DNA of 64,000 bases from Nonomuraea sp. PA05 (GCF_008086045.1 NZ_VSEY01000004.1:1-64000); one strand, 5' to 3'. Positions 52,259 to 61,006 are shown, numbered from the stretch's first letter. The notes: a model not told the origin generated them from the letters alone. Program-made: numbers and translations.

Positions 52259-53460
52259 ACGAGGGGAAGCGGTTTGCGGATCTGGATGGCGGCTTCGATC
52301 CTGGGCGTGCGGTAGTCGCGGCCGTTGCAGTAGCCGCACGCCCGCAGGTGCGTCGTCCTGCCGTACAGGCGCCGGATGTCGGCCCGCAGGGCGGCCCCCG
52401 ACCTGCCGGACGTCAGGTCCACCACGTCGGCCGGATCCTCCGGGATGGCGCCCAGGTTGGTGCCGTTGGCGGAGAACGGGCAGCGGTAGAGCTTGCCGTT
52501 GAGCAGGGTCAGCACGTCGTTGACGCAGCAGTTGCGGAACATGTCGTCGAGCTCGGCGTCGCCGCGCTCGACGAACCTGATGCGCCCGGAGTCGGTCCAG
52601 ACGGGGATCTTCGACAGGTGGGTGACGCCGTTCTCCTTGAGCGTCGCGACCAGCTCGTCGTGCTTCCTGGAGTGCGCGCCGTAGTTGGTGATCTCCACGA
52701 TGACCTTGTCGTGGCGCAGGCAGTCGAGGTTGTCGCCGCGCGGGACGATGGTGGCGTTGGTGTAGATCACCACCTTCTGCACCTGCTCGTAACCGGTCAG
52801 CTTGCTGATCACCCGGTGCACGCGCGGGTTGACGAACGGCTCGCCGCCCAGCACCCGGAACTCGTAGATCCCGTCGATGGCCTCGACGATGCGGTCCACC
52901 GCGCTGTCCAGGAGGTCGAGGTCGCTGTGCCGGGGCTTGGTGTAGTACTGCATCAGGTTGGAGCAGTCCTGGCACTTCATCGAGCACGCCTCGGTCACCA
53001 CGACGTCCAGGTACTTCAGGACGAGCGGGTCGTCGGCCGATTCCCCGGCCTTCATGCACTCCTGCTTGTGCAGCGCGATCTTGCGTTCGATCAGCACCAG
53101 GTCCATGCCCGTGTCGGAGCCGCGGAAGTCGAACCCGTCGAGCAGCGCGACGCAGTCGTGGATCTCGGTGAAGCCCATGGCGCGCAGCCGCGCGGTCATG
53201 GTGTGCAGGTAGTTGCCGCACAGGAAGATGTGCGAGTCGGCGGGGAGCTCGGTCAGCCGTTCCGGCGCCCTGATGTCCAGGCCGCGCAGGGTCTGCCCCT
53301 GCTTGCTCTGCCGGCCGTCGGCGAAGCAGGTGACCGGCACGCCGAGCCGGGTCAGCGCCTCGTGCGCGAGCACGCCGATGTCGCCCGCGCCGAAGAGCAC
53401 GACGGGCCGGCCGCCGGCGGCGAGCTCGGCCACCAGGTCCGGCGCCACATAGGTGTTCAT
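52255..53460 (-). CDS. Radical SAM enzyme with N-terminal Rossmann-like segment
   Basis: 401 residues. Residues 18-110 look like a PglD-type Rossmann segment (VVLFGAGDIGVLAHEALTRL). The radical SAM cluster CSMKCQDC (Cys159, 163, 166; a CxxxCxxC spacing) follows, with RVLGGEPFVNP as the SAM-binding GGE motif. The C-terminal cysteines CCVNDVLTLLNGKLYRC and CGYCNG resemble a SPASM-type auxiliary site. ATG 53460 is chosen for its GAGGAAC ribosome site, though GTG 53475 overlaps the upstream stop. Substrate unknown. Confidence 0.85.
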   Translation of the reverse strand: MNTYVAPDLVAELAAGGRPVVLFGAGDIGVLAHEALTRLGVPVTCFADGRQSKQGQTLRGLDIRAPERLTELPADSHIFLCGNYLHTMTARLRAMGFTEIHDCVALLDGFDFRGSDTGMDLVLIERKIALHKQECMKAGESADDPLVLKYLDVVVTEACSMKCQDCSNLMQYYTKPRHSDLDLLDSAVDRIVEAIDGIYEFRVLGGEPFVNPRVHRVISKLTGYEQVQKVVIYTNATIVPRGDNLDCLRHDKVIVEITNYGAHSRKHDELVATLKENGVTHLSKIPVWTDSGRIRFVERGDAELDDMFRNCCVNDVLTLLNGKLYRCPFSANGTNLGAIPEDPADVVDLTSGRSGAALRADIRRLYGRTTHLRACGYCNGRDYRTPRIEAAIQIRKPLPLV

Positions 53461-53471
53461 CGAAGCGTTCC

Positions 53472-53993
53472 TCACTGCCGTAGGAACTTCTGGAGGTAGA
53501 CGTAGCGCCTGCCGCTCTCATCGGCGTGGACCGGGCCCTGCTGCTCGAAGCCGAGGCCCAGCAGCATGGTCCTGGTGTCGGTGAGGTCGGGGTTGGCCTC
53601 CGCGCGCAGCACGTCGGCCCCCGCGTCGCCGGCCAGCCTGATCGCCTTCCTGACGCAGCGCACGCCCGCGAAGGAGCCTCCGGCCAGCAGCTCGGGCAGG
53701 ACCGCCAGCCTGCTCAGGTAGACGGGGTCGCGGGCGGCGGGGAAGGCGGCCGTGTCCAGCCCCGACGGGGGCGACCCGCTGAGGGTGAACGACGCGACCG
53801 CCTTGCCGCCGTGCCTGAGCACGTGCACGCAGCCGCGCGACACCAGGGCCTCGGTCGTCTCGACCCGCCTGGCGGGGGCGGCCGTCCCCGATCGCGCGGC
53901 CTGGTGGGCGTCGCACAGGACGAGGAGCTCGTGCAGCTCGGCCGCGTCCTGGCCGTCCTCCCACGTCCAGGCCGCGCCGCCCGGCCGGGTCAT
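53472..53993 (-). CDS. GNAT-like N-acetyltransferase
   Basis: 173 residues. VYLSRLAVLPELLAGGSFAG and LGFEQQGPVH fit the GNAT fold, with a weak acetyl-CoA pyrophosphate loop. It may acylate an amino group of the product or a precursor, or give self-resistance. ATG at 53993 overlaps the cupin stop. Confidence 0.65.
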   Translation of the reverse strand: MTRPGGAAWTWEDGQDAAELHELLVLCDAHQAARSGTAAPARRVETTEALVSRGCVHVLRHGGKAVASFTLSGSPPSGLDTAAFPAARDPVYLSRLAVLPELLAGGSFAGVRCVRKAIRLAGDAGADVLRAEANPDLTDTRTMLLGLGFEQQGPVHADESGRRYVYLQKFLRQ

Positions 53994-54472
53994 GCCCGGT
54001 CCGCCGCCATGGCCGGCTTCACGACCGTCATCCGCTGCGTGGAGTCGATCGGCAGGTGCGGCACGCCGAACGAGAGCAGCTCCAGCGGCTCGCGTACCGC
54101 GTGGTTGGTCTTCACCCCGTGCGCGTAGTCGGCCGGCACGAAAACCGTGTCACCGGCGACCATCTCGTAGTCGACGCCGTCCACGTGGATATAGCCGCGT
54201 GAACTGAGCACGTACAGGATGTGCGCGCCCGGATGCGTGTGCAGCTCGAATTCGGCGCCGCTTTCCATGGTGATGCGATCGGCTCCGACTTCCACGCCCC
54301 GCTCGATCAGCTCGGCCGCGCCGGCCGTTCCGCGAATTCCTTTCAGTACGACGCCGTCGGAGTCGTAGAGAAAGCTCTGGGGGCGGTCGTAGACATTTCG
54401 AATGTGCGTGTCGGGATCGAATCGTACCTGGTTTCCTCCCAGTTCGATGGGAGTATTCCCCGTTAGTAACAT
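53990..54472 (-). CDS. Cupin-domain protein
   Basis: 160 residues. Cupin motif 1 is FELHTHPGAHILYVLSSRGY and motif 2 GDTVFVPADYAHGVKTNH, giving the usual His/Glu metal site with modest substitutions. Single-cupin proteins of this kind act as metal-dependent isomerases, oxygenases or binding proteins. ATG 54472 (MLLTGNTPIE) is preferred to the upstream in-frame start, which lies in poorly biased sequence. Confidence 0.8.
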   Translation of the reverse strand: MLLTGNTPIELGGNQVRFDPDTHIRNVYDRPQSFLYDSDGVVLKGIRGTAGAAELIERGVEVGADRITMESGAEFELHTHPGAHILYVLSSRGYIHVDGVDYEMVAGDTVFVPADYAHGVKTNHAVREPLELLSFGVPHLPIDSTQRMTVVKPAMAADRA

Positions 54473-54512
54473 GAGCCGGACGCTAGTCGGCCTGTCCGGC
54501 CGCCGACAACCG

Positions 54513-55517
54513 CTATCGTGCTCTCTCCGAACGGCTCCTGGCGGTGGGGAACTCATGCACGGTGCGGTGCACGTACCGCTGCCCGGGGTCGAGGCGGACC
54601 GAGGGGAAGTCGGGCCTGTTGGGCGCGTCGGGCCAGGCGCCCGCCTCCAGGCAGAGCCCGGCCCTGGGCCGGTGGAAATGGTCGGCCGAGTAGACGCCGA
54701 CGCCGGGCTGGTCGGTGGTCACCCACATGGTCCTGCCGCTGGCCTCGTGGGACAGCTCGGCCGCCCAGGCGGGGTCGTCCAGCACGAAGAAGTCGTCGAG
54801 CCGCGCCCCGGCCAGGTCCCTGGGCCTGGTGTAGTCGAGCGCGGTGCCGGTGATGTCGCGCGGCGGGCCGGGCAGCGGGACGAGGTCGTCGTCGAAGGCG
54901 ACGGTGCGGCGGGAGTTGAGCGCCAGCCGGTGGCCGTCGACCGGCTCCGAGCCGCCGGACAGGTTCCAGAAGGCGTGGTTGGTGAGGCCGACGATGGTGG
55001 GCGCCGTGGTGACCGCGCCGAACGCGAAGACCAGCCGCCCGTCGGGGCCGAGCTCGTAGCGCGCCTCGGCCGTCACGTCGCCGGGGTAGCCCTGATCGCC
55101 GTCGGGGCTCTCCAGCGTCAGGCGCAGGACGAGCCGGTCGCCGCGCGTCTCCGCGTCGGCCTCCCAGACGTGGCCGTCGAAGCCCAGCGTGCCGCCGTGG
55201 AAGTGGTGCCCGCCCTCGTTGCGGTCCAGCTCGTGTTCCACGCCGTCGAGGGAGAACCGGCCGCCGGAGACGCAGCGGCAGTAGCGCCCGACGGTGGCGC
55301 CGACGTAGGCGGTGCGGCGGCGGTCCGCGTAGGAGTCCAGGTCGGGCAGCCGGACCACGACGTTGCCGACCCGGCCCGCGCGGTCCGGGACGAGGACCTC
55401 GACCAGCGTGGCGCCGTAGGTCCACACGGTGGCGGCGAAGCCGTTGCCCGCGTCCAGCGTGTACGCGTGCACGTCCGCGCCGTTCGTCCTGCCGACTGGC
55501 GTGCGCACGATTCGCAC
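54513..55517 (-). CDS. Aldose 1-epimerase (mutarotase) family protein
   Basis: 334 residues, galactose-mutarotase fold. Conserved GGHHFHGG (His), GLTNHAFWNLSG (catalytic His) and LCLEAGAWPDAPN (catalytic Glu). It interconverts aldose anomers. GTG 55517 follows GGAGGTTCCAC. First gene of the leftward biosynthetic unit, 81 bp from the divergent luciferase-like gene. It may serve sugar supply for the glycosyltransferase. Confidence 0.9.
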   Translation of the reverse strand: MRIVRTPVGRTNGADVHAYTLDAGNGFAATVWTYGATLVEVLVPDRAGRVGNVVVRLPDLDSYADRRRTAYVGATVGRYCRCVSGGRFSLDGVEHELDRNEGGHHFHGGTLGFDGHVWEADAETRGDRLVLRLTLESPDGDQGYPGDVTAEARYELGPDGRLVFAFGAVTTAPTIVGLTNHAFWNLSGGSEPVDGHRLALNSRRTVAFDDDLVPLPGPPRDITGTALDYTRPRDLAGARLDDFFVLDDPAWAAELSHEASGRTMWVTTDQPGVGVYSADHFHRPRAGLCLEAGAWPDAPNRPDFPSVRLDPGQRYVHRTVHEFPTARSRSERAR

Positions 55518-55598
55518 GTGGAACCTCCGGTCGTGGCCTGCCGGACCTGCGTGTGACACATTGGACCACCCCGGCCCGAACGAGATCAATGGGGAGTC

Positions 55599-56552
55599 AT
55601 GCTCCGATTCGGCGTTCACTCCGGCCAGCAGTACAGCACCTTCGAGGAGTGTCTCGGCCTCTGGCAGCGCGCGGAGGAACTGGGCTTCGACTGGGTTTCG
55701 CTGTTCGACCACTACCGGCCGCCGCTCGGCGGGCCCGACGGCCCCTGCTTCGACGGCCCCGCGCTGCTGGCCGCGCTGGCCGCCAGGACGAGCAGGGTGC
55801 GCTGCGCCCTGCTGGTGTCCGCGGTCACCTGGCGGCACCCTGCGGTGGCCGCCGCGGCCGCCGCCACCATCGACCACATCTCGTCGGGCCGGCTGGAGTT
55901 CGGCGTCGGGGCGGGCGGCCCCGACCTCGGCTACGAGCAGTTCGGCCTGCCCTTCCCCGACTCAGGCACCCGCCTGACCATGCTGGAGGAATACTGCGGG
56001 ATCCTGCGCAGGCTGTGGGACGGCGAGCGGGTCACCTTCCACGGCGAGCACTACCGGCTGACCGACGCCTACCTGCGCCCGCGCCCTATCCAGCGGCGGC
56101 TGCCGCTGGTGATCGGCGGCGGCGGCGAGCGGCGCAGGCTGCGCGTCGTGGCCAGGCACGCCGACGTCTGGAACACCCTGGCCGGCGACCTGGACGGCTA
56201 CCGCCGCAAGGTGGGCCTGCTGGCCGGCTACTGCGCCGAGGAGGGCCGCCGGCCCGAGGAGATCCGCCAGTCGATCACGTTCAGGGCGGTGCTCGCGCCG
56301 ACCCCCGAGGAGGCCCGGCGGCGCCGCGCGGAGCGGCTCGCCCTGCTTCCGCCCGGCTCCCCCGACCTCGCCGAATATCTCACCTTCGGCACCCCGGAAG
56401 AATGCGTCGCCGGCCTGCTGCCCTATGCGGAGGCGGGCGTGCGGGATTTCCTGCTCGGCTGCCGGCCGCCGCTCGACTGGCAGACGATCGAGCTTTTCGC
56501 AACTCGCGTCGTGCCGGAACTCCGGGAGAGAGCGCACGCCACAAGAAGTTAG
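55599..56552 (+). CDS. Luciferase-like (LLM) flavin- or F420-dependent oxidoreductase
   Basis: 317 residues, TIM barrel. LRFGVHSGQQYSTFEECLGL, HISSGRLEFGVGAGG and RLPLVIGGGGERRRLRVVAR are family blocks; the last two are typical of F420-dependent members. It could oxidise or hydroxylate a cluster intermediate. ATG with GGGGAGTC. First gene of a rightward five-gene unit. Confidence 0.9.
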   Translation: MLRFGVHSGQQYSTFEECLGLWQRAEELGFDWVSLFDHYRPPLGGPDGPCFDGPALLAALAARTSRVRCALLVSAVTWRHPAVAAAAAATIDHISSGRLEFGVGAGGPDLGYEQFGLPFPDSGTRLTMLEEYCGILRRLWDGERVTFHGEHYRLTDAYLRPRPIQRRLPLVIGGGGERRRLRVVARHADVWNTLAGDLDGYRRKVGLLAGYCAEEGRRPEEIRQSITFRAVLAPTPEEARRRRAERLALLPPGSPDLAEYLTFGTPEECVAGLLPYAEAGVRDFLLGCRPPLDWQTIELFATRVVPELRERAHATRS

Positions 56553-56602
56553 CGGGCGGCGGGCTGGATAGCATGCACTCGGGTTCACGGGGAGTGTGAG
56601 TT

Positions 56603-57457
56603 ATGCATCATGGTGCATTCACAGAGAATTCTGCCGACCAGCATGTGACCTCCAGAGAAAAGCTGCTCGACGGCGGCGGCGTTCTGCCGCCGCCCGCGAC
56701 ACCGATAATTCACGCGACGGCCGCCGCATTTCTCGGCGGCCCGGCCCACGACGCCTTGCGTTGCCTGGCCTCGACCGGCTGCGCCGTCGTGCAACTGGAC
56801 GAGCCGTTGCCCGCGCGGCAGTTCCTGGCCTTCGGCGCGATGCTCGGCGAGGCGATGCCGGAGAAGGATCCGGCCGTCCTGCCGTACGTCGAGGAGGAGG
56901 TCATCCTCAACCTCCGCCGCGAGCACGCCACCACCGCGGACGTCTCCCTCCAGCCGTTCGCGACGAACTCCCTGTCGCTGCACACGGAGAGCAGCGGCAG
57001 GAAGGCCGCCGAGCAACCGCGCTACATCGTCCTGATGTGCGTCGCCCCCGGGCACGACCCGACGGCCTCGCAGACGGTGCTGGTGCCCATGGCCGCCGTG
57101 GAGAGCCGGATCGGGCCCGAGGCCGCGGCGACGCTGCGCCGGACCCGGTACCGCCACAGCGCCGAGGGCCCGCACATCCTGCGCACGGTGGACGGCCGGC
57201 CGGTCTTCTCCTTCCGCGACTTCCTCTCCCAGACCCTGCAGTGGACCCATCTGGGGCAGGACGCGGACGACGTCAACCGGGCCGTGCTCCGCCTGCTGGC
57301 CGCCATGTACGGCACGTCCGCCACAGGCGTCCACTGGGCCAGGGGCATGATCGTCGTGATCGACAACACCTCCTTCTTCCACGGGCGTACCGCGAGCCCG
57401 CCGGCGGCCGCGACCTCCGCTGCCCCGCGCCATCTCAAGCGGCTGCGCATCATGTGA
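56603..57457 (+). CDS. Fe(II)/2-oxoglutarate oxygenase, clavaminate synthase/VioC-AsnO-like
   Basis: 284 residues. The metal triad is HTE in SLSLHTESSG plus the distal His in FFHGRTA, whose Arg binds 2-oxoglutarate. An HxE instead of HxD motif is shared with the amino-acid beta-hydroxylases AsnO and VioC, so hydroxylation of a free amino acid is a reasonable guess. It is shorter than those enzymes (about 330-360). Followed 23 bp later by an aminotransferase. Confidence 0.8.
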   Translation: MHHGAFTENSADQHVTSREKLLDGGGVLPPPATPIIHATAAAFLGGPAHDALRCLASTGCAVVQLDEPLPARQFLAFGAMLGEAMPEKDPAVLPYVEEEVILNLRREHATTADVSLQPFATNSLSLHTESSGRKAAEQPRYIVLMCVAPGHDPTASQTVLVPMAAVESRIGPEAAATLRRTRYRHSAEGPHILRTVDGRPVFSFRDFLSQTLQWTHLGQDADDVNRAVLRLLAAMYGTSATGVHWARGMIVVIDNTSFFHGRTASPPAAATSAAPRHLKRLRIM

Positions 57458-57480
57458 TCGCCGAGCCTCAAGGACACGCC

Positions 57481-59040
57481 ATGCGGTTATTCGAGTCCGT
57501 ACGTCCGGCCCGCCTTCCCGCGGTCCCCGGAGCGCCTGTCTCCTTCGCCGGCCGCGACGGCTTCGCCGACGGTTTCGTGCCCGCCGTCGACGACCGGATG
57601 CTCGACGTCTACGCCCGCGCCCGCAATCCGGAGGACCCGCTGGAGCTGCGCGACCTGTGGCTCGGCCGGGTGGAGTGCGAGCTGGGCGCCCGGGCGCTGC
57701 GCGCGGGGCAGGCCGAGCGGTGGCGCTCCGCCACCGTGCTGCGCACGGTCGGGCCCGCTGACGTGCTCGGGTCCAGGGCCACGGTGCGCTTCGTCAAGGA
57801 GCTGTTCAACTGGTACTTCCGCGACGACCTCTACGGCGAGCTGCGCCCGCAGGCCACCCACATCCTGTCCGGCGGGTCCATCGACGAGCAGGCGTGGGGC
57901 CTGCCGCAGACGCTGAAGGACTGCGTCCGCTTCGCCCTCGACATGGACTGGTACGGCTACTCCGACTCCCGCGGCCGCCTCCCGGTGCGCGAGGCCGTCG
58001 CCGAGTACGAGAACGCCCGCATGGAGACCCCCGCCTACGGCGCCGGAAACGTGGCGATCACCATGGGCGGCACCTTCGCGGTCAGCTCGCTGGCCGACTT
58101 CGTCCTGCACGACGCCGCGCCCACCGGCTCGCCCGCGCTGTGCGCCATCCCCAACTACCCGCCGCTCGTCGAGACCGTGGCCCGCCGGTCGCAGGTGCGG
58201 CTCGTGCCGCTGCCCTCGCTGGACGGGCGCACCTCGCTCCAGCCGCTCATCGACGCGCTGACGCCGGACACCCCGATGATCCTGCTGCAGACGGTGGGCA
58301 ACCCGACCGGCGCAGCCGTCGAGGAGGCCGACCTGGCCCGGCTGATCAGGGCCGCCTCGCCGTCCACCATGATCGTGCTGGACGAGTGCCACGAGTGGCT
58401 CGGCCCGGCGCGGCCGTGCTCGGCCGACCGGGCCGCGCCGAACGTCATCCGCGTCTCCAGCCTGTCGAAGACCTGGTCGGCGCCGGGGCTGAAGGTGGGC
58501 TGGCTGCTGGCGGACGAGCGGTTCGTGGCCGACTACTACGAGTACGCCTCCACCACGTTCGGCGGGCCGCCGTCGTTCTTCTACACGATCGTCGAAGTGC
58601 TGGCCAGGATGGAGCGCTGGCTGCTGACCGGCCTCGTCACGCCCACCGCCGCCGAGGTCGGCGAGTTCGAGCCGGCCTACGGCATGCGGCTCGGCCCGCT
58701 GATCGCGGCCTACCGCTCCTACCGGGAGGAGCGGCTGCGGCGCGAGGCGGGCCTGACGGCGCTGCGCGGCCAGGCGAGCAGCGTGCTCGCGCGGATCCCC
58801 GCGCGGGTGCTGGAGCCGCGCTACTCCATCAACACCATGGTCGAGTTCACCGGCTGGGACGACTCCTACCGCTGCTTCCGCGACCTGCTGCGCGACAGCG
58901 GCGTGTCGGTCTTCCCCGGCATCCTCACCTTCTGCTTCTCCGGCGGCGTCGTCCGCATCACCAGCTCGCGCCGCGAGCAGGACCTGCGGGCCGCGCTCGA
59001 CCGGCTGGAGTCCGCCTTCACCCTGGCCACGCCACGGTGA
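57481..59040 (+). CDS. PLP-dependent aminotransferase class I/II
   Basis: 519 residues. Fold type I: TMGGTFAVSS (cofactor loop), QTVGNPTGA, VLDECHEWLG and the Schiff-base Lys in SSLSKTWSAPGLKVGW. An N-terminal extension of about 100 residues precedes the usual start. It could supply a non-proteinogenic amino acid, possibly with the oxygenase just upstream. ATG 57481 follows an AAGGA-type site. Confidence 0.88.
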   Translation: MRLFESVRPARLPAVPGAPVSFAGRDGFADGFVPAVDDRMLDVYARARNPEDPLELRDLWLGRVECELGARALRAGQAERWRSATVLRTVGPADVLGSRATVRFVKELFNWYFRDDLYGELRPQATHILSGGSIDEQAWGLPQTLKDCVRFALDMDWYGYSDSRGRLPVREAVAEYENARMETPAYGAGNVAITMGGTFAVSSLADFVLHDAAPTGSPALCAIPNYPPLVETVARRSQVRLVPLPSLDGRTSLQPLIDALTPDTPMILLQTVGNPTGAAVEEADLARLIRAASPSTMIVLDECHEWLGPARPCSADRAAPNVIRVSSLSKTWSAPGLKVGWLLADERFVADYYEYASTTFGGPPSFFYTIVEVLARMERWLLTGLVTPTAAEVGEFEPAYGMRLGPLIAAYRSYREERLRREAGLTALRGQASSVLARIPARVLEPRYSINTMVEFTGWDDSYRCFRDLLRDSGVSVFPGILTFCFSGGVVRITSSRREQDLRAALDRLESAFTLATPR

Positions 59041-59044
59041 CGCC

Positions 59045-59824
59045 ATGTCGAAACTGATCATCGGCATGGTGCACCTCAAGCCGCTGCCCGGCACCCCGTA
59101 CTACGAGGAGGGCAGCTTCCAGCGCACCCTCGACACCGCCGTCGAGTCCGCCCGCGCCCTGTTCAACGGCGGCGCGGACGGCTGCCTGGTGCAGACCGTG
59201 GAGCGGGTCTACCGGGTGGACGACGAGTCGGACGCGGCCAGGACCGCCGCCATGGCCCTCGTCGTCAACGCGATCGTCCAGACCGCCGGGCCCGGCTTCC
59301 AGGTCGGCGTCCAGCTCATGCGCAACGCGCTCAAGGCCTCGCTCGCGGTCGCCGCCGTCACCGGAGCCTCCTTCATCAGGGCGGGCACGCTGGTCGGCGC
59401 GACACTCACCGAGCACGGCATGGTGACGGCCGACCCGATCGGCGTCATGGAGTACCGCCACCGCGTCGGGGCGCGGGGCGTCCGGGTGCTCGCCGACGTC
59501 GACTCCAGCCACTTCACCTGGTACGGCGGCGACAAGCCGACGTCCGAGGTGGCCAGGGCGGCCGTGAAGGTGGGCGCCGACGCGGTGGTGCTCGGTCACG
59601 CCGACGAACGCAGGACCACGAAGCTGATCGCCTCGGTCCGCGCCGCCGTCCCCGACGTGCCGATCATCCTGGCCGGGCACACCGACCACGCCAACGCCGC
59701 CAGGCTGCTGGCCCAGGCCGACGGCGCGTTCGTGGGGAGCTGCCTGGAGCGCGGCGGCTTTGGCGGCAGCGTGGACGTGGAGCTGGTCAGGCGGTACGTC
59801 GAGATCGTCAGGGGGATCAAGTGA
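59045..59824 (+). CDS. BtpA/SgcQ-family TIM-barrel protein
   Basis: 259 residues. The opening IIGMVHLKPLPGTPYY is the BtpA/SgcQ signature; RAGTLVGATLTEHGMV and LAGHTDHANAARLL also match. BtpA was linked to photosystem I stability in cyanobacteria, but SgcQ-like proteins occur in sugar operons, and here it is fused by GTGA overlap to an SIS sugar-isomerase gene. A role in an unusual sugar step is inferred. Confidence 0.88.
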   Translation: MSKLIIGMVHLKPLPGTPYYEEGSFQRTLDTAVESARALFNGGADGCLVQTVERVYRVDDESDAARTAAMALVVNAIVQTAGPGFQVGVQLMRNALKASLAVAAVTGASFIRAGTLVGATLTEHGMVTADPIGVMEYRHRVGARGVRVLADVDSSHFTWYGGDKPTSEVARAAVKVGADAVVLGHADERRTTKLIASVRAAVPDVPIILAGHTDHANAARLLAQADGAFVGSCLERGGFGGSVDVELVRRYVEIVRGIK

Positions 59825-60954
59825 ATCCCGAGGTTCTCGTCCGGCAGGCGGAGCGGCTCGCCGACGATCTGCGGGAGCGGGCCGGGGTGTTCGCGCGGCG
59901 GGCCTCCGGGCTGCTGGGCGAGGCGGAGGTCGGCGGCATCGAGCGGGTCTGGCTGGTGGGTGACGGGGACTCCTATCACGCCTCGTGCGCGGCCGAGCTT
60001 GCCTTCGCCTCGATCGGCGGGGTGGCTTGCCGGCCTGCCGGCGCCTTCCGGTTCTCGGCCTACGACGCGCCGTGGGCCCACCGGCCCGGCGGGGGACGAA
60101 CGTCTCGCGAGGGGCGGGCGCCTGGCGCGGAGCCGACGCCTGGCGGGGGGCGGACGCCCGGCGGGAAGCCGACGCCCGGCGGGGGGCGGACGCTGGTGGT
60201 GGCGGCGACCGCGTCAGGACGTACGCCCGCCGTGCTGGCCGCGCTCGAACGGGCCGCCGCCGAGGGCGCGCTCACCCTGGTCGTGACCGGCACGGACGGC
60301 TCGCCGGTGACGAAGGTGGCCGAACGGGTCCTGCTGGTGGACCTGCCCGGGCTGGAGCCGTCGCCGGGGGTGCGGACGTACCAGGCGAGCCTGCTGGGCC
60401 TGACGCTGATCGCGATGCGGCTGGGCGCGGCCGAGGCGCTGCACGCCGAGTTCGGCCCGCTCGCCGACGCGGTGGCCGCGACGCACCGGGCCACCGGCGA
60501 GCGCGCCAGCGAGGAGGCCGCGTACCTGGCCGGGCACGCGTCCGCCGCCGTCCTGGGCAGCGGGCCGAGTCACGGCACGGCCATGTTCGCGGCGGCCAAG
60601 CTGGTGGAGTCGGCCGGGCTGTTCGCCCTGGGCCAGGACCTGGAGGAGTGGGCGCACGTCGAGCGGTGGGCTCACCCGCGCGACATGCCGGTGTACGTGC
60701 TCGCGCCGCCCGGCCGCTCCCGCGCGCACGCGGGCCGGATCGCCGCGCGGGCCCGCGAGCTGGGCAGGCACGTCGTCGTCGTGGCGGACGACGGCGACAC
60801 GGAGGCGGCGGCCCACGCGACGTTCCCGGTGGCGGGGCGGGTGCGCGAGGAGCTGTCGCCGTTCCTGTACCACCTGTTCGGCGTGCACCTGGCGGCGCGG
60901 GTGACGGAACGGCTGGGCAGGCGCCCGTTCCAGCGGGACGAGGCCCGCCCATGA
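59821..60954 (+). CDS. Double-SIS-domain sugar isomerase/aminase-like protein
   Basis: 377 residues with two SIS domains: VWLVGDGDSYHASCAAELAF and VVAATASGRTPAVL in the first; AVLGSGPSHGTAMFAAAKLV and GQDLEEWAHVERWAHP in the second, the GlmS-isomerase/AgaS pattern. The first domain is interrupted at about residues 88-123 by an 18-bp coding repeat. SIS proteins isomerise or deaminate sugar phosphates. Start overlaps the BtpA stop. Last full gene of the rightward unit. Confidence 0.85.
   Translation: MNPEVLVRQAERLADDLRERAGVFARRASGLLGEAEVGGIERVWLVGDGDSYHASCAAELAFASIGGVACRPAGAFRFSAYDAPWAHRPGGGRTSREGRAPGAEPTPGGGRTPGGKPTPGGGRTLVVAATASGRTPAVLAALERAAAEGALTLVVTGTDGSPVTKVAERVLLVDLPGLEPSPGVRTYQASLLGLTLIAMRLGAAEALHAEFGPLADAVAATHRATGERASEEAAYLAGHASAAVLGSGPSHGTAMFAAAKLVESAGLFALGQDLEEWAHVERWAHPRDMPVYVLAPPGRSRAHAGRIAARARELGRHVVVVADDGDTEAAAHATFPVAGRVREELSPFLYHLFGVHLAARVTERLGRRPFQRDEARP
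60082..60189. repeat. 18-bp coding repeat inside the SIS gene
   Basis: Six 18-bp units encode RPGGGR, TSREGR, APGAEP, TPGGGR, TPGGKP and TPGGGR in a row. The best unit is ACGCCCGGCGGGGGGCGG. The insert falls in a loop before the SIS strand TLVVAATASGRTP, so length can vary without breaking the frame. Confidence 0.85.
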
Positions 60955-61004
60955 CCTCTCACCCTGCCCAACGGAACGAGGCCCGCGCATGACCTCCCGC
61001 CCCT
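60934..61004. repeat. Imperfect 38-bp tandem repeat at the end of the SIS gene
   Basis: Segments from 60934 and 60972 align over about 31 bp with five to six mismatches; both contain GACGAGGCCCGC or AACGAGGCCCGC followed by CATGACCTC. The spacing is exactly 38 bp. Confidence 0.65.
60951..60992 (+). CDS. 13-residue mini-ORF after the SIS gene
   Basis: ATG at 60951 overlaps the SIS stop (ATGA) and reads MTSHPAQRNEARA. Its TGA overlaps a second ATG at 60989 that enters a frame antisense to the aldehyde dehydrogenase. It looks like a duplicated gene start whose following gene is gone. Translation is uncertain. Confidence 0.3.
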   Translation: MTSHPAQRNEARA

Positions 61005-61006
61005 GG

